From: Parabacteroides goldsteinii DSM 19448 = WAL 12034
GTDB taxonomy: Bacteria > Bacteroidota > Bacteroidia > Bacteroidales > Tannerellaceae
Assembly (NCBI RefSeq): GCF_000969835.1
Contig: NZ_KQ033913.1
Span: 2,252,102-2,316,101, forward strand
Length of the DNA: 64,000 nucleotides
Direction of reading: 5' to 3'
Part shown: piece by piece, positions 52,116-61,208 of the stretch
Numbering within the stretch: position 1 is the stretch's first letter
How the letters are laid out: each line of letters opens with the position of its first letter
Notes under the pieces: model-generated
The model's input: only the letters and a program-made list of their open reading frames with translations
Told to the model about the DNA's origin: nothing
Database searches by the model: none
Translations under genes and position numbers: made by a program

Positions 52116-52649
52116 ATTCGTTTCTCCTCTACATTAATATATTTATTCTACTGTTTAGACTACATATCCGTTGCCGGGTTTAAGATCATATCCTTAAATA
52201 AGAATAAAAACTACGCATTCTATTTACAAATATAACGCGTTCCCAATAAGTTACAAGCGTTTATATATACTTTAACTATAAAAAACAACTTATTCTGAAA
52301 CAATGCTACAAAATAGGAATCACAGACAACAAGAAATAACCATTCTGTATAAAAGCACATGGTTTATATACTTAAGTAGATGCAACAAAAGACACAAACG
52401 CTGCAAAACCAATTCCGAATCAATGATAAAAACACATCCTTGGTAAAATCTGTTTCATAGTAATGGAACAGTTGTTTCATTATGTAGAAACACTTGTTTC
52501 TTTATGATGAAACAGTATCGTAAATACATTCGGGGAACTATTAAAATGAATTGGTCTCTTTTGTTATATGTTCAAAGATAAATCGTATATTTGTCCTTTG
52601 GTTTAAAACCTTGTAAACTGTATATTAACAAGATTAATTCTATTTGTAA
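52116..52649. repeat. 534-bp intergenic region with three 18-bp palindromes spaced 22 bp apart
   Basis: No gene is seen. At 52452-52469, 52474-52491 and 52496-52513 lie three copies of GTTTC-N8-GAAAC (one half-site mismatch in the first copy). Each starts exactly 22 bp after the previous one, which places them on the same face of the helix. They are about 50-100 bp upstream of the promoter for the carboxynorspermidine dehydrogenase gene, the natural position for an operator array. The rest of the region is AT-rich and featureless. Confidence 0.7.
52560..52593 (+). promoter_or_regulatory. -33/-7 promoter for the spermidine-bcp-recA operon
   Basis: TTTG at 52560-52563 and TATATTTG at 52586-52593 are spaced by 22 bp, a good Bacteroidetes primary promoter. 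Transcription would start near 52600, about 50 bases before the first gene. Confidence 0.7.
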
Positions 52650-53843
52650 ATGGGAAGAGTATTAGTTATTGGTGCAGGGGGCGTAAGCACCGTTGCTGTT
52701 AAAAAGATCGCGATGAATGCTGATGTTTTTACCGATATCATGGTGGCCAGCCGCACGAAAAGCAAGTGCGACAAGATTGCTGCCGACATTAAAAATGTAA
52801 AGGTGAAGACAGCACAGGTCAATGCGGATAACGTGGACGAGCTCGTTGCATTGTTTAATGACTTTAAGCCCGAGTTGGTCGTCAACCTGGCTCTACCTTA
52901 TCAGGACCTCTCCATCATGGATGCCTGCCTGGCTTACGGTGTCAGCTATCTCGACACTGCCAACTACGAACCGCTGGACGAGGCAAAATATGAATATAGC
53001 TGGCAATGGGCCTATAAAGACCGTTTCGAAAAAGCGGGTCTGACGGCTATCCTGGGATGCGGATTCGATCCGGGTGTAACGGGAGTATATACAGCTTATG
53101 CAGCGAAACATCATTTCGATGAAATCCAGTATCTGGATATCGTCGACTGCAACGCCGGCGACCATCACAAGGCATTCGCTACGAACTTTAACCCGGAAAT
53201 CAATATCCGTGAAATTACTCAGCGTGGTAAATACTATGAAGACGGAGAATGGAAGGATACTGACCCGTTATCGGTACATAAGCCGTTGAACTACCCGAAT
53301 GTAGGTCCTCGTGAATCATACCTGATGTACCATGAAGAGCTGGAAAGTCTGACAAAGAACTTCCCGACGATCAAGCGTGCCCGTTTCTGGATGACTTTCG
53401 GACAGGAATACCTGACTCATTTACGGGTGATACAGAATATCGGTATGTCACGTATCGATCCGGTCATGTACAACGGACAGGAAATCGTCCCGATCCAGTT
53501 CCTGAAAGCCGTATTGCCTAATCCGGGCGATCTGGGCGAGAATTACACGGGAGAAACATCGATCGGTTGCCGTATCCGCGGTATCAAAGATGGCAAAGAA
53601 CAAACTTACTATGTATATAATAACTGTAGCCACGAAGCAGCTTACAAAGAAACAGGCGCTCAGGGTGTAAGTTATACCACCGGCGTTCCAGCGATGATCG
53701 GTGCCAAATTATTTATGCAGGGAGTTTGGAAGAAACCCGGTGTATGGAACGTGGAAGAGTTCAATCCCGATCCGTTCATGAAAGAGTTGAACGAACAAGG
53801 ACTGCCCTGGCATGAAATGTTTAATGTAGATTTGGAATTATAA
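52650..53843 (+). CDS. Carboxynorspermidine dehydrogenase (saccharopine dehydrogenase family)
   Basis: The 397-residue NAD(P)-dependent enzyme begins GRVLVIGAGGVSTVAVKKIAM (Rossmann GxGGV). It has the family's phrases VASRTKSKCDKIAADI, VVNLALPYQDLSIMDACL, YLDTANYEP and LGCGFDPGVTGVYTAYAAKH, the last typical of the carboxynorspermidine subgroup, and CGFDPG-like contacts. It reduces the Schiff base from aspartate semialdehyde and a diamine in the alternative spermidine/norspermidine route used by Bacteroidetes. A saccharopine dehydrogenase role for lysine metabolism is less likely. It begins the bcp-recA transcript. Confidence 0.9.
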   Translation: MGRVLVIGAGGVSTVAVKKIAMNADVFTDIMVASRTKSKCDKIAADIKNVKVKTAQVNADNVDELVALFNDFKPELVVNLALPYQDLSIMDACLAYGVSYLDTANYEPLDEAKYEYSWQWAYKDRFEKAGLTAILGCGFDPGVTGVYTAYAAKHHFDEIQYLDIVDCNAGDHHKAFATNFNPEINIREITQRGKYYEDGEWKDTDPLSVHKPLNYPNVGPRESYLMYHEELESLTKNFPTIKRARFWMTFGQEYLTHLRVIQNIGMSRIDPVMYNGQEIVPIQFLKAVLPNPGDLGENYTGETSIGCRIRGIKDGKEQTYYVYNNCSHEAAYKETGAQGVSYTTGVPAMIGAKLFMQGVWKKPGVWNVEEFNPDPFMKELNEQGLPWHEMFNVDLEL

Positions 53844-53844
53844 T

Positions 53845-54303
53845 ATGGCATTACAAGTAGGAGACAAAGCACCCGACGTATTGGGGCTTGATCAGAACGG
53901 AAATGAAATAAGACTCAGCGATTTTAAAGGTAAGAAGTTAGCACTTTACTTCTACCCGAAAGACAACACCAGCGGTTGCACGGCAGAAGCCTGTAGCCTG
54001 CGTGACGGCTACAAGGAATTACAGGCAGCCGGTTACGAAGTGGTCGGGGTTAGTAAAGACAGCGCAAAATCCCATCAGGGATTCATCGCCAAACAGGAAC
54101 TGCCTTTCAACCTGATCGCTGACACGGACACAGCCCTGCAACAAGCTTTTGGCGTATGGGCTGAAAAGAAACTGTACGGACGTTCATACATGGGGACTCT
54201 CCGTACCACCTTTATTATCAACGAAGATGGTATCATCGAGAAGATAATCGGTCCGAAAGAGGTGAAGACAAAAGACCATGCTAATCAAATCCTTAATTCA
54301 TAA
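53845..54303 (+). CDS. bcp: Thioredoxin-dependent thiol peroxidase (Bcp/PrxQ)
   Basis: The 152-residue peroxiredoxin reduces hydroperoxides using thioredoxin. It contains LYFYPKDNTSGCTAEACSLRDGY with the peroxidatic Cys (Cys46) and the resolving Cys five residues later (CTAEAC), as in PrxQ. RTTFIINEDGIIEKII closes the fold. It starts 1 bp after the previous stop codon and 6 bp before recA, so redox defence is co-expressed with polyamine synthesis and DNA repair. Confidence 0.97.
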   Translation: MALQVGDKAPDVLGLDQNGNEIRLSDFKGKKLALYFYPKDNTSGCTAEACSLRDGYKELQAAGYEVVGVSKDSAKSHQGFIAKQELPFNLIADTDTALQQAFGVWAEKKLYGRSYMGTLRTTFIINEDGIIEKIIGPKEVKTKDHANQILNS

Positions 54304-54309
54304 AAAGGG

Positions 54310-55353
54310 ATGGCAAAAGAAGACAATTTATTCGAAGAGGGAAAAACCCCGGAAGGAAAGCCGGCTGTTAATGCCGACAAGTTAAAAGCGTTGCGCGCCG
54401 CAATGGATAAGATTGAGAAGAACTACGGAAAGGGTTCTATCATGAAACTGGGCGACGAAAGCATTGAAAGTATCGAAGTTATTCCGACAGGTTCCATCGC
54501 CCTGAACGCAGCTTTAGGCGTAGGCGGTTACCCGAAAGGACGTGTAATCGAGATATACGGTCCGGAATCATCCGGTAAGACAACGCTGGCAATCCATGCT
54601 ATTGCCGAAGCACAGAAAGCCGGTGGTATTGCTGCATTTATCGATGCAGAACATGCCTTCGACCGTTTCTATGCGGAAAAACTGGGTGTCGATGTAGAAA
54701 ACTTATGGATCTCTCAACCGGATAACGGTGAACAGGCTTTGGAAATCGCCGAACAGCTGATCCGTTCTTCTGCAGTAGATATCATCGTTATCGACTCTGT
54801 GGCAGCATTGACTCCGAAGGCTGAAATCGAAGGCGATATGGGTGACAGCAAGATGGGTTTGCAAGCTCGTCTGATGTCTCAGGCATTGCGTAAGCTGACC
54901 GGAGCGATCAACAAGACCAATACGACTTGTATCTTTATCAACCAGTTGCGTGACAAGATCGGTGTCATGTTCGGTAACCCGGAAACAACAACCGGTGGTA
55001 ACGCATTGAAGTTCTATGCATCAGTTCGTTTGGATATCCGCAAGATCGGAACATTGAAAGATGGTGATGAAATGAAAGGTAACCAGGTACGTGTGAAAGT
55101 TGTAAAGAACAAGGTTGCACCTCCTTTCCGCAAAGCTGAGTTCGACATCATGTTCGGCGAAGGTATTTCCAAGGCTGGCGAGATCGTAGACTTGGGTGCG
55201 GAGCTGAATATTATCAAGAAAAGCGGTTCCTGGTATAGTTACAACGACACAAAACTGGGACAGGGACGCGATGCTGCCAAACAATGCATCAGCGATAACC
55301 CCGAACTGGCAGAAGAGCTATCCGGATTGATATTCGAAGCATTGAAAGGGTAA
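54310..55353 (+). CDS. recA: Recombinase RecA
   Basis: The 347-residue strand-exchange protein has Walker [10 protein letters not shown] (about 79-87), Walker [11 protein letters not shown] (about 156-165), loop L1 around [23 protein letters not shown], loop L2 near [21 protein letters not shown], and the C-terminal domain that ends EALKG. It repairs DNA by homologous recombination and triggers LexA cleavage in hosts with an SOS response. No SOS box is obvious upstream; transcription seems to come from the promoter at 52560-52593. Confidence 0.99.
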   Translation: MAKEDNLFEEGKTPEGKPAVNADKLKALRAAMDKIEKNYGKGSIMKLGDESIESIEVIPTGSIALNAALGVGGYPKGRVIEIYGPESSGKTTLAIHAIAEAQKAGGIAAFIDAEHAFDRFYAEKLGVDVENLWISQPDNGEQALEIAEQLIRSSAVDIIVIDSVAALTPKAEIEGDMGDSKMGLQARLMSQALRKLTGAINKTNTTCIFINQLRDKIGVMFGNPETTTGGNALKFYASVRLDIRKIGTLKDGDEMKGNQVRVKVVKNKVAPPFRKAEFDIMFGEGISKAGEIVDLGAELNIIKKSGSWYSYNDTKLGQGRDAAKQCISDNPELAEELSGLIFEALKG

Positions 55354-55363
55354 CCCAGGTAAT

Positions 55364-55489
55364 AGTTGACAAGTGACGGTTGACAGTTTAATATATAATT
55401 ATAGAATATGCTACATACTGAAAAGAATAACATATCAGATTTACAAACACATTCTAATTCAGAAAACTGTCAACTGTCAACTGTAAACT
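55364..55489. repeat. Long imperfect inverted repeat spanning the start of the FemAB-like gene
   Basis: Two 26-bp arms (55364-55389 and the reverse complement of 55464-55489) match at 22 positions and are built from GTTGACA/TGTCAAC units. The right arm lies inside the coding frame and encodes about nine residues of the N-terminus. It could form a large hairpin after recA or a leader structure controlling translation of the next gene. Confidence 0.6.
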
Positions 55490-56445
55490 ATAAACTAAAC
55501 AAAGACAAATACCGCCTGTTATGCAATACAGAAAACAGCTTTCCTCTTTTTTCACGTGATTGGTGGCTGGATGCCGCCTGTGGCGAAACCAAATGGGAAG
55601 TTTTGCTAACAGAAGAAAAAGGAAAAATACTAGCTGCTTTACCGGTATATATTCCTCACCGAGGAGTCATATCAATGCCTCCTTACACCCAGACAATGGG
55701 ACCCTGGTTTGCTCCAGAATCCAAAGATACCAAATACACCAGGACTTTAGGAAAACGGCAAGCAATATGCAAAGAGTTTACGGATGTGTTAAAATCCTAT
55801 CCGCATTTCCTCCAAAATTTCAATTATGGGATAACGGACTGGTTGCCTTTTTACTGGGAAGGTTACAAACAGACAACCCGTTATACGTACCTGCTGAACA
55901 ATATACGGGACGAGCATACACTTTGGGAGAACATGAGTCCCAATATCCGCCGGAACATTACAAAAGCAAAAGAGAAATTTCTCATCACAATCAGGAAAGG
56001 GATTTCTATTGAAGATTTTCTGAAAATACAATCCATGACGTTTAAACGTCAACATCTCTCCACTCCTAAAAGACAGGACGTATTAATAAAATTGATCACC
56101 GCCTGCCGTCAACGTAACCAAGGCGACTTATGGGGAGCCTACGACGAGAAAGGGGAATTACATGCAGTGGCATTTATTGCCTGGCAGGAAAGTTCGGCTT
56201 ATTATCTGGCCGGAGGCGGCGACCCGGCATTAAGGGCATCGGGGGCGCATAGCTTACTTCTTTGGGAATGTATCCGCCACGTTTCCCAATACACGCCAAT
56301 ATTCGACTTTGAAGGTTCTATGATTCCGGGAGTAGAACGTTTTTTCCGTGAATTCGGAGCAATTCAAACCCCCTTCTTCACAATAACCAGAGGAAATCTC
56401 AGTTTATTATATAGAGCTTGGTTAAAGATAAAAGAACGGATATGA
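55408..56445 (+). CDS. FemAB/GNAT-like acyltransferase
   Basis: The 345-residue protein has a repeat-derived, poorly conserved beginning (about 1-33). It then matches FemAB-like transferases: YRLLCNTENSFPLFSRDWWLDAACGETKWEVLL, followed by IPHRGVISMPPYTQTMGPW and LWENMSPNIRRNITKAKEKF (about 170-190). GAYDEKGELHAVAFIAWQESSAYYLAGGGDP marks the acetyl-CoA/aminoacyl-binding half. Such proteins transfer acyl or aminoacyl groups and commonly sit in surface-polysaccharide or cell-wall loci, as this one does. It overlaps the next gene by ATGA. No other ATG precedes the conserved part, so the start at 55408 is accepted. Confidence 0.82.
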   Translation: MLHTEKNNISDLQTHSNSENCQLSTVNYKLNKDKYRLLCNTENSFPLFSRDWWLDAACGETKWEVLLTEEKGKILAALPVYIPHRGVISMPPYTQTMGPWFAPESKDTKYTRTLGKRQAICKEFTDVLKSYPHFLQNFNYGITDWLPFYWEGYKQTTRYTYLLNNIRDEHTLWENMSPNIRRNITKAKEKFLITIRKGISIEDFLKIQSMTFKRQHLSTPKRQDVLIKLITACRQRNQGDLWGAYDEKGELHAVAFIAWQESSAYYLAGGGDPALRASGAHSLLLWECIRHVSQYTPIFDFEGSMIPGVERFFREFGAIQTPFFTITRGNLSLLYRAWLKIKERI

Positions 56446-57743
56446 ATAATCATGCTATACATTATATAATACGTTTCCTTCTTGGGGAAGATATTTCCGA
56501 AGAGATTGTGGCTGCCATCGGATATACGAACAATAGCAAACATTATGGCCGTTACAGTATTGTGATCATTCCATCCGGTTTTTTCACCAATCATATATAT
56601 GGAACGGCATCTTCGCTTCCGGAATTACCGCTTCAAGAAATAGAAGGAACTCCCTTGCTATTCGGTTCTCCCCTTGTAGAACAGATAGGCGACACGTTAG
56701 TTATTCATGCGGATATTATTGCCAGTACCTACTTTCTCATCACTCGCTATGAGGAAATCATCCAACGAAATGTAAGGGATGAGCACGGACGTTTTCCGGG
56801 AAAGAATTCTTTACCTTACCGGGCAGGATTTCTCCATCGTCCGATCGTTGATGAATACCGTATACTTTTACGCAAATGGTTACGGCAATATGGACTCCGC
56901 ATACCGGAAATTCCAAAAGAGATACAACATATCTATCTGACACACGATTTGGACTCTCCTACTCTTTACCGGACATGGAAAGGGGTTATCCGTTCCATCC
57001 GGGATAAAAGAGGGATCATCCAGTCTATCCAAGGAAAATGCGGACCAGTAGAAAACGATCCGTATTATACATTTCCCTGGATATTCGAACAAAATAACTT
57101 GTTACGGGAACAAACGGGCAAAAATATCTGCCGGGCAATCCTTTTTGTTCGCAGTGGAGGCAAATGCAAACAGGATAAGCCCCATTATAGCCTACGCAAC
57201 ACAGATATATCTCAACTGATACAATCTGCATTATCCAATGATATAACAATAGGTCTGCACAGCAGCTACCAGGCAGGTATAGTTCCTACCCTCATCAAAA
57301 AAGAAAAAACATGGCTGGAAAAGAATGTTGAGAGAAGTATACGCTTTAATCGCCATCATTTCCTTGCCAGCCGTGAACCGGAAGATATGACACACCTGGA
57401 GGCGGCCGGCATAACAGATGACTTCACCATGGGTTATGCGGATGTTGCCGGATTCAGGTTAGGGACTAGTTATCCGGTACGCTGGATCAATCCGGTCACC
57501 CGTCGCTTATCCTCTATCTTATTGCATCCGCTGACAATTATGGATTGCACTTTGGAAGAAAAAAAATATATGGGATTAAATTATGAAGAGGCATTAGCAT
57601 ATAGCCTGAATCTTATCGAACAGGTAAAAAATACAGGTGGGGAATTAACTCTCTTATGGCATAATACCAGTGCACAGGAAAATACAGACAGTTATTTACG
57701 TAAACTGTACAGCCATTTATTAAACGAACTTGCAAAAAAATGA
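56442..57743 (+). CDS. Polysaccharide-deacetylase-like protein
   Basis: The 433-residue protein (ATG 56442; an earlier start at 56418 is less likely) carries an N-terminal alpha/beta segment and a NodB-like deacetylase barrel. The pattern is IYLTHDLDSP (metal-binding DxD, about 172), GLHSSYQAG (His about 275), RFNRHHFLA and LHPLTIMD (about 375). It probably removes acetyl groups from a polysaccharide or glycolipid precursor. The gene is coupled to both neighbours by ATGA overlaps (56442 and 57740). The natural substrate is not predictable. Confidence 0.8.
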   Translation: MNNHAIHYIIRFLLGEDISEEIVAAIGYTNNSKHYGRYSIVIIPSGFFTNHIYGTASSLPELPLQEIEGTPLLFGSPLVEQIGDTLVIHADIIASTYFLITRYEEIIQRNVRDEHGRFPGKNSLPYRAGFLHRPIVDEYRILLRKWLRQYGLRIPEIPKEIQHIYLTHDLDSPTLYRTWKGVIRSIRDKRGIIQSIQGKCGPVENDPYYTFPWIFEQNNLLREQTGKNICRAILFVRSGGKCKQDKPHYSLRNTDISQLIQSALSNDITIGLHSSYQAGIVPTLIKKEKTWLEKNVERSIRFNRHHFLASREPEDMTHLEAAGITDDFTMGYADVAGFRLGTSYPVRWINPVTRRLSSILLHPLTIMDCTLEEKKYMGLNYEEALAYSLNLIEQVKNTGGELTLLWHNTSAQENTDSYLRKLYSHLLNELAKK

Positions 57744-58825
57744 AAATTGTTACTATTGTCGGAGCCAGGCCTCAATTTGTAAAAGCGGCCATGGTAAGCC
57801 GGGCGATTCTGGAATACAACAAAAATAATGAGAGACTGATTGAAGAACTACTTCTTCATACGGGACAGCATTATGATGCAAATATGAGCGATATCTTTTT
57901 CAACAGTATGAGTATCCCTCAACCCGTCTGGCAACTGCAATGTGGAAACGGGACACATGGAGAGATGACCGGCCGTATGCTGATTGAAATTGAAAAAATA
58001 TTACTCGACACCCGGCCTGATTACGTATTGGTCTACGGTGATACCAACTCGACACTGGCTGGAGCACTAGCCGCATCCAAACTACATATACCGGTAGTTC
58101 ATGTTGAAGCCGGCCTTCGCAGCTTTAACAAACAAATGCCGGAAGAGATCAACCGTATCCTGACCGATCATATAGCGACCTTACTATGTTGTCCGACTTT
58201 CGCCGCCATCAAACATCTGGCAAATGAAGGGATACAACAGGGAGTCCATCATGTCGGGGATGTAATGTATGATGCCGCATTGATTTTTGGTAAACTGGCA
58301 GACAGTTCTTCCCAAATCATGCATCAATTGAATCTCAACAGCAGGCAATTCAGGCTTTGTACAGTTCACAGGGCAGAGAATACAGATAACCGGGAACGGA
58401 TAATAGGAATCATCAGTGCCATAAAAGAAATATCAACTTCTTCTTTTCCGACCGTTTTGCCACTTCATCCCCGCACTCGATATTGTCTGGAAAAATATGG
58501 TATGATACAATCTCTTGAAAACCGGGAAGGAATACATATCATTCCGCCGGTAAGCTTCCTCGATATGGTCATGCTGGAAAAACATGCGGCAACCATTTTG
58601 ACGGATTCAGGTGGCGTACAGAAAGAAGCATATTTTCATCATACCCCTTGTATTACACTACGGGATGAAACGGAATGGGTCGAAACTGTTGAAGCAGGTT
58701 GGAACCAAATAGCCGGTTCTGAAAAAGAAAGTATCCTGCATTGCTTGGAAAACCAACCGGAACAAAAAGAGATACAAGAATACGGAATTGGAAACGCATC
58801 AAAAAATATTATTGATTTGCTATGA
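57740..58825 (+). CDS. wecB: UDP-N-acetylglucosamine 2-epimerase (non-hydrolysing)
   Basis: The 361-residue enzyme makes UDP-ManNAc from UDP-GlcNAc for surface-polysaccharide building. Key features are IVGARPQFVKAAMV at the start, LLHTGQHYDANMSD (about 39-52), VYGDTNSTLAGALAASKL (about 93-110), VEAGLRSFNKQMPEEINR (about 115-132), HRAENTDNRERI and TDSGGVQKEAYFHHTPCITLRDETEWVE near the C-terminus. All catalytic motifs are intact. It is coupled by 4-bp overlaps to the deacetylase-like and glycosyltransferase genes. Confidence 0.96.
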   Translation: MKIVTIVGARPQFVKAAMVSRAILEYNKNNERLIEELLLHTGQHYDANMSDIFFNSMSIPQPVWQLQCGNGTHGEMTGRMLIEIEKILLDTRPDYVLVYGDTNSTLAGALAASKLHIPVVHVEAGLRSFNKQMPEEINRILTDHIATLLCCPTFAAIKHLANEGIQQGVHHVGDVMYDAALIFGKLADSSSQIMHQLNLNSRQFRLCTVHRAENTDNRERIIGIISAIKEISTSSFPTVLPLHPRTRYCLEKYGMIQSLENREGIHIIPPVSFLDMVMLEKHAATILTDSGGVQKEAYFHHTPCITLRDETEWVETVEAGWNQIAGSEKESILHCLENQPEQKEIQEYGIGNASKNIIDLL

Positions 58826-60069
58826 AAAAAGTACTGATTATTTGCGATCTCTTTCCGCCGGCTTTCGGACCGCGTATGGGATATTTATGCAAATATCTCA
58901 GAAATTACGGATGGGAGCCTGTCATTCTGACTGAAATGGTAGAGGAAAATACATTTACATTCCTTGCCAGTCAATGTGAGGCCGAATACATTAATTATTA
59001 TACAGCCAAAAGTCCTTTTACCAGGAAACTACAATGGATCAGTATACTTTTACTGGATCTTTGCTTCGGATATAAGGATATCCGAATGTACAAAGAAGCC
59101 CGGAAGCTGGTCAAAAACAATAAAATCGATTTAGTTTTATGTAGTAGTTTCCGGACATTTCCCTTACCGGCTGCACTAAAAGTTGCAACTAAATATAAAC
59201 TACCGCTGGTCGTTGACTTACGGGACATCATTGAACAATATACAGGAGATGAGTTTATTGCACATTCTCTCCCCTCTCTCTTGGGATTAAACAGATTATT
59301 CATATCTGTCTTTAAACGGAAAAGCCTACGGGATAGAAACCGGGTATTAGAAAAAGCAGATTATGTAACAACAATCTCTCCCTGGCATGTAGATATATTG
59401 AAACAGTATAACACTAATGTAGAATTGATTTACAATGGGTTCGACCCGGAACTATTTTATCCGGAACAAAAGAAAACGGAGAAGTTCATTATAACATATA
59501 CAGGACGGCTACTTAGTACAGCTATGCGTGATCCGGGACTGCTCTTTGAAGCATTAAGTATTTTGTCTGCCCGTAATATATTGACACCCGACAAATGCCG
59601 TGTCTACTGGTATGTCGATGAAACGTCCCGTAAAATCATTACGGAAGAAGCTGAAAAATACCAGATTCTCCCTTTTATGGATTTCAAAGGATATGTTCCG
59701 GCGTCAGAAATACCTTCCATACTGAACAGTAGTTCCGTACTGCTGTTATTGACTAACCGTGCGGCAAACTCCGGTCCCAAAGGTGTTATGACGACAAAGT
59801 TTTTTGAATCGCTGGCTGTAGAAAAACCAGTACTTTGTGTCCGGAGTGACGAAAGCTATCTGGCTGAAGCAATCAATGATGCGAATGCCGGCCTTGCCGC
59901 AACGAATGTGAATGAGGTATGTGACTTTCTTAAATCGTATTATCAGGAATGGAAAGAAAAAAGATATACATCATCTTCCATAAAGAAAAGCAAGTTAGTC
60001 CGTTTTTCACGGAAAGAACAAGCAAAACAATTTATACAAATCTTCGAAAAGGTTGAAATCAATGGATAA
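58822..60069 (+). CDS. Glycosyltransferase family 4-type protein
   Basis: The 415-residue GT-B enzyme has an N-terminal acceptor domain (VLIICDLFPPAFGPRMGYLCKYLRNYGWEPVILTE) and a C-terminal nucleotide-sugar domain (IITYTGRLLSTAMRDPGLLFEAL, GYVPASEIPSILNSSSVLLLL). The donor-binding region is FFESLAVEKPVLCV (E-x7-E-like, about 325-338). It adds a sugar to a lipid-linked or surface glycan. Its start overlaps the epimerase stop and its end overlaps the next glycosyltransferase by 8 bp, so all are made as one set. Confidence 0.9.
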   Translation: MKKVLIICDLFPPAFGPRMGYLCKYLRNYGWEPVILTEMVEENTFTFLASQCEAEYINYYTAKSPFTRKLQWISILLLDLCFGYKDIRMYKEARKLVKNNKIDLVLCSSFRTFPLPAALKVATKYKLPLVVDLRDIIEQYTGDEFIAHSLPSLLGLNRLFISVFKRKSLRDRNRVLEKADYVTTISPWHVDILKQYNTNVELIYNGFDPELFYPEQKKTEKFIITYTGRLLSTAMRDPGLLFEALSILSARNILTPDKCRVYWYVDETSRKIITEEAEKYQILPFMDFKGYVPASEIPSILNSSSVLLLLTNRAANSGPKGVMTTKFFESLAVEKPVLCVRSDESYLAEAINDANAGLAATNVNEVCDFLKSYYQEWKEKRYTSSSIKKSKLVRFSRKEQAKQFIQIFEKVEING

Positions 60070-61195
60070 ATATATCAATATAGTGTCTTTCAATATCCCT
60101 TGGCCTGCTAATTATGGCGGAGTTATTGATGTGTATTACAAAATGCAGGCCTTACACAAGTGCGGCGTAAAAATTATTCTACATTGTTTTGAATATGAGC
60201 GCCCTCATTCCAAAAAACTGGAGTCTCTATGTGAAAAAGTATATTATTACAAACGGAAAACCGGACTATTAGCTAATATAACTCTGTTACCATACAATGT
60301 TTTCAGCCGTAAAGACCCGGAATTACTTAAGAATTTGCTCGAAAACGATTATCCAATCTTATTCGACGGATTGCATACCTGCTACTATATTAATCATCCC
60401 CAACTACAGGGACGAATGAAAATATACAGGGAAAGTAATATCGAGCACGATTATTACCGTCACTTGGCTAAGGCAGAAACAAACCTGATCAAAAAATATT
60501 TCTTTCTGGTTGAAGCTTGGAGGTTTGAACGGTATCAGGAGATATTAAAACATGCCGATCTGATGTTGGTCGTTTCTATCACTGATACAAACTATCTCAG
60601 GAAAGTCTTTCCCAAAAAGAAAATTGAATATATGCCCAGTTTCCATGTCAATGATGAGATATCTGTAAAGAGCGGATCGTCTGATTTTGTATTATATCAT
60701 GGGAAACTATCTGTTACAGAAAATACACTGGCCGCATTATATCTGATCAAAAATGTCTTCTGTAAGTTAAAGTATCCTTGTATCATTGCAGGTATGAATC
60801 CACCGGCAACGTTGTTAGAGGCAGCGGCTTCTTATCCCAACATCAAAATCGAGGCCAATCCATCCAACGAGCGTATGGACTATCTCACTCACGAGGCGCA
60901 GATACACATGTTGATCACTTTTCAGGATACCGGGTTAAAACTCAAATTGTTGAATAGTCTTTTTGGTGGAAGACACACGATCGTAAACCAGGAAATGGTC
61001 ACAGGCAGTGGCTTGGAAGCTTTATGTAATATCGCTAACACTCCTGAAGAAATGATAGAAACGTGTAAACGGTTGATGAAGCAACCAATGACTCCCGAAT
61101 TAATTGAAAAAAGAAAAGAGTTACTATTCCCTACCTACTCAAACAGACAACAGGGAGAACGTCTTTACAAACTGATTTATAACCAGGGAGAATAA
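60062..61195 (+). CDS. GT-B-like glycosyltransferase
   Basis: The 377-residue protein (ATG 60062; an upstream ATG at 60053 is less likely) starts INIVSFNIPWPANYGGVIDVYYKMQAL, a typical GT4 glycine-loop opening, and has YRESNIEHDYYRHLA and FVLYHGKLSVTENTLAALYLI with IIAGMNPP in the C-terminal half. The usual E-x7-E motif is weak, so its donor specificity is unclear. It is the last gene of the operon and ends 3 bp from the convergent GT-C-like gene, with a shared hairpin over both stops. Confidence 0.85.
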   Translation: MDKYINIVSFNIPWPANYGGVIDVYYKMQALHKCGVKIILHCFEYERPHSKKLESLCEKVYYYKRKTGLLANITLLPYNVFSRKDPELLKNLLENDYPILFDGLHTCYYINHPQLQGRMKIYRESNIEHDYYRHLAKAETNLIKKYFFLVEAWRFERYQEILKHADLMLVVSITDTNYLRKVFPKKKIEYMPSFHVNDEISVKSGSSDFVLYHGKLSVTENTLAALYLIKNVFCKLKYPCIIAGMNPPATLLEAAASYPNIKIEANPSNERMDYLTHEAQIHMLITFQDTGLKLKLLNSLFGGRHTIVNQEMVTGSGLEALCNIANTPEEMIETCKRLMKQPMTPELIEKRKELLFPTYSNRQQGERLYKLIYNQGE

Positions 61196-61208
61196 AAGCT
61201 ATTCTCCC
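61186..61208. terminator. Bidirectional hairpin across two convergent stop codons
   Basis: GGGAGAATA (61186-61194) pairs with TATTCTCCC (61200-61208) around a 5-base loop. It contains the stop codons of both the plus-strand glycosyltransferase and the minus-strand membrane protein. T-tracts on either side are short. Confidence 0.6.

Noticed and set aside
52452..52513. Possible small CRISPR array
   Set aside because: The repeats are contiguous 22-bp units without unique spacers, each is a palindrome, and no cas gene is in the window.
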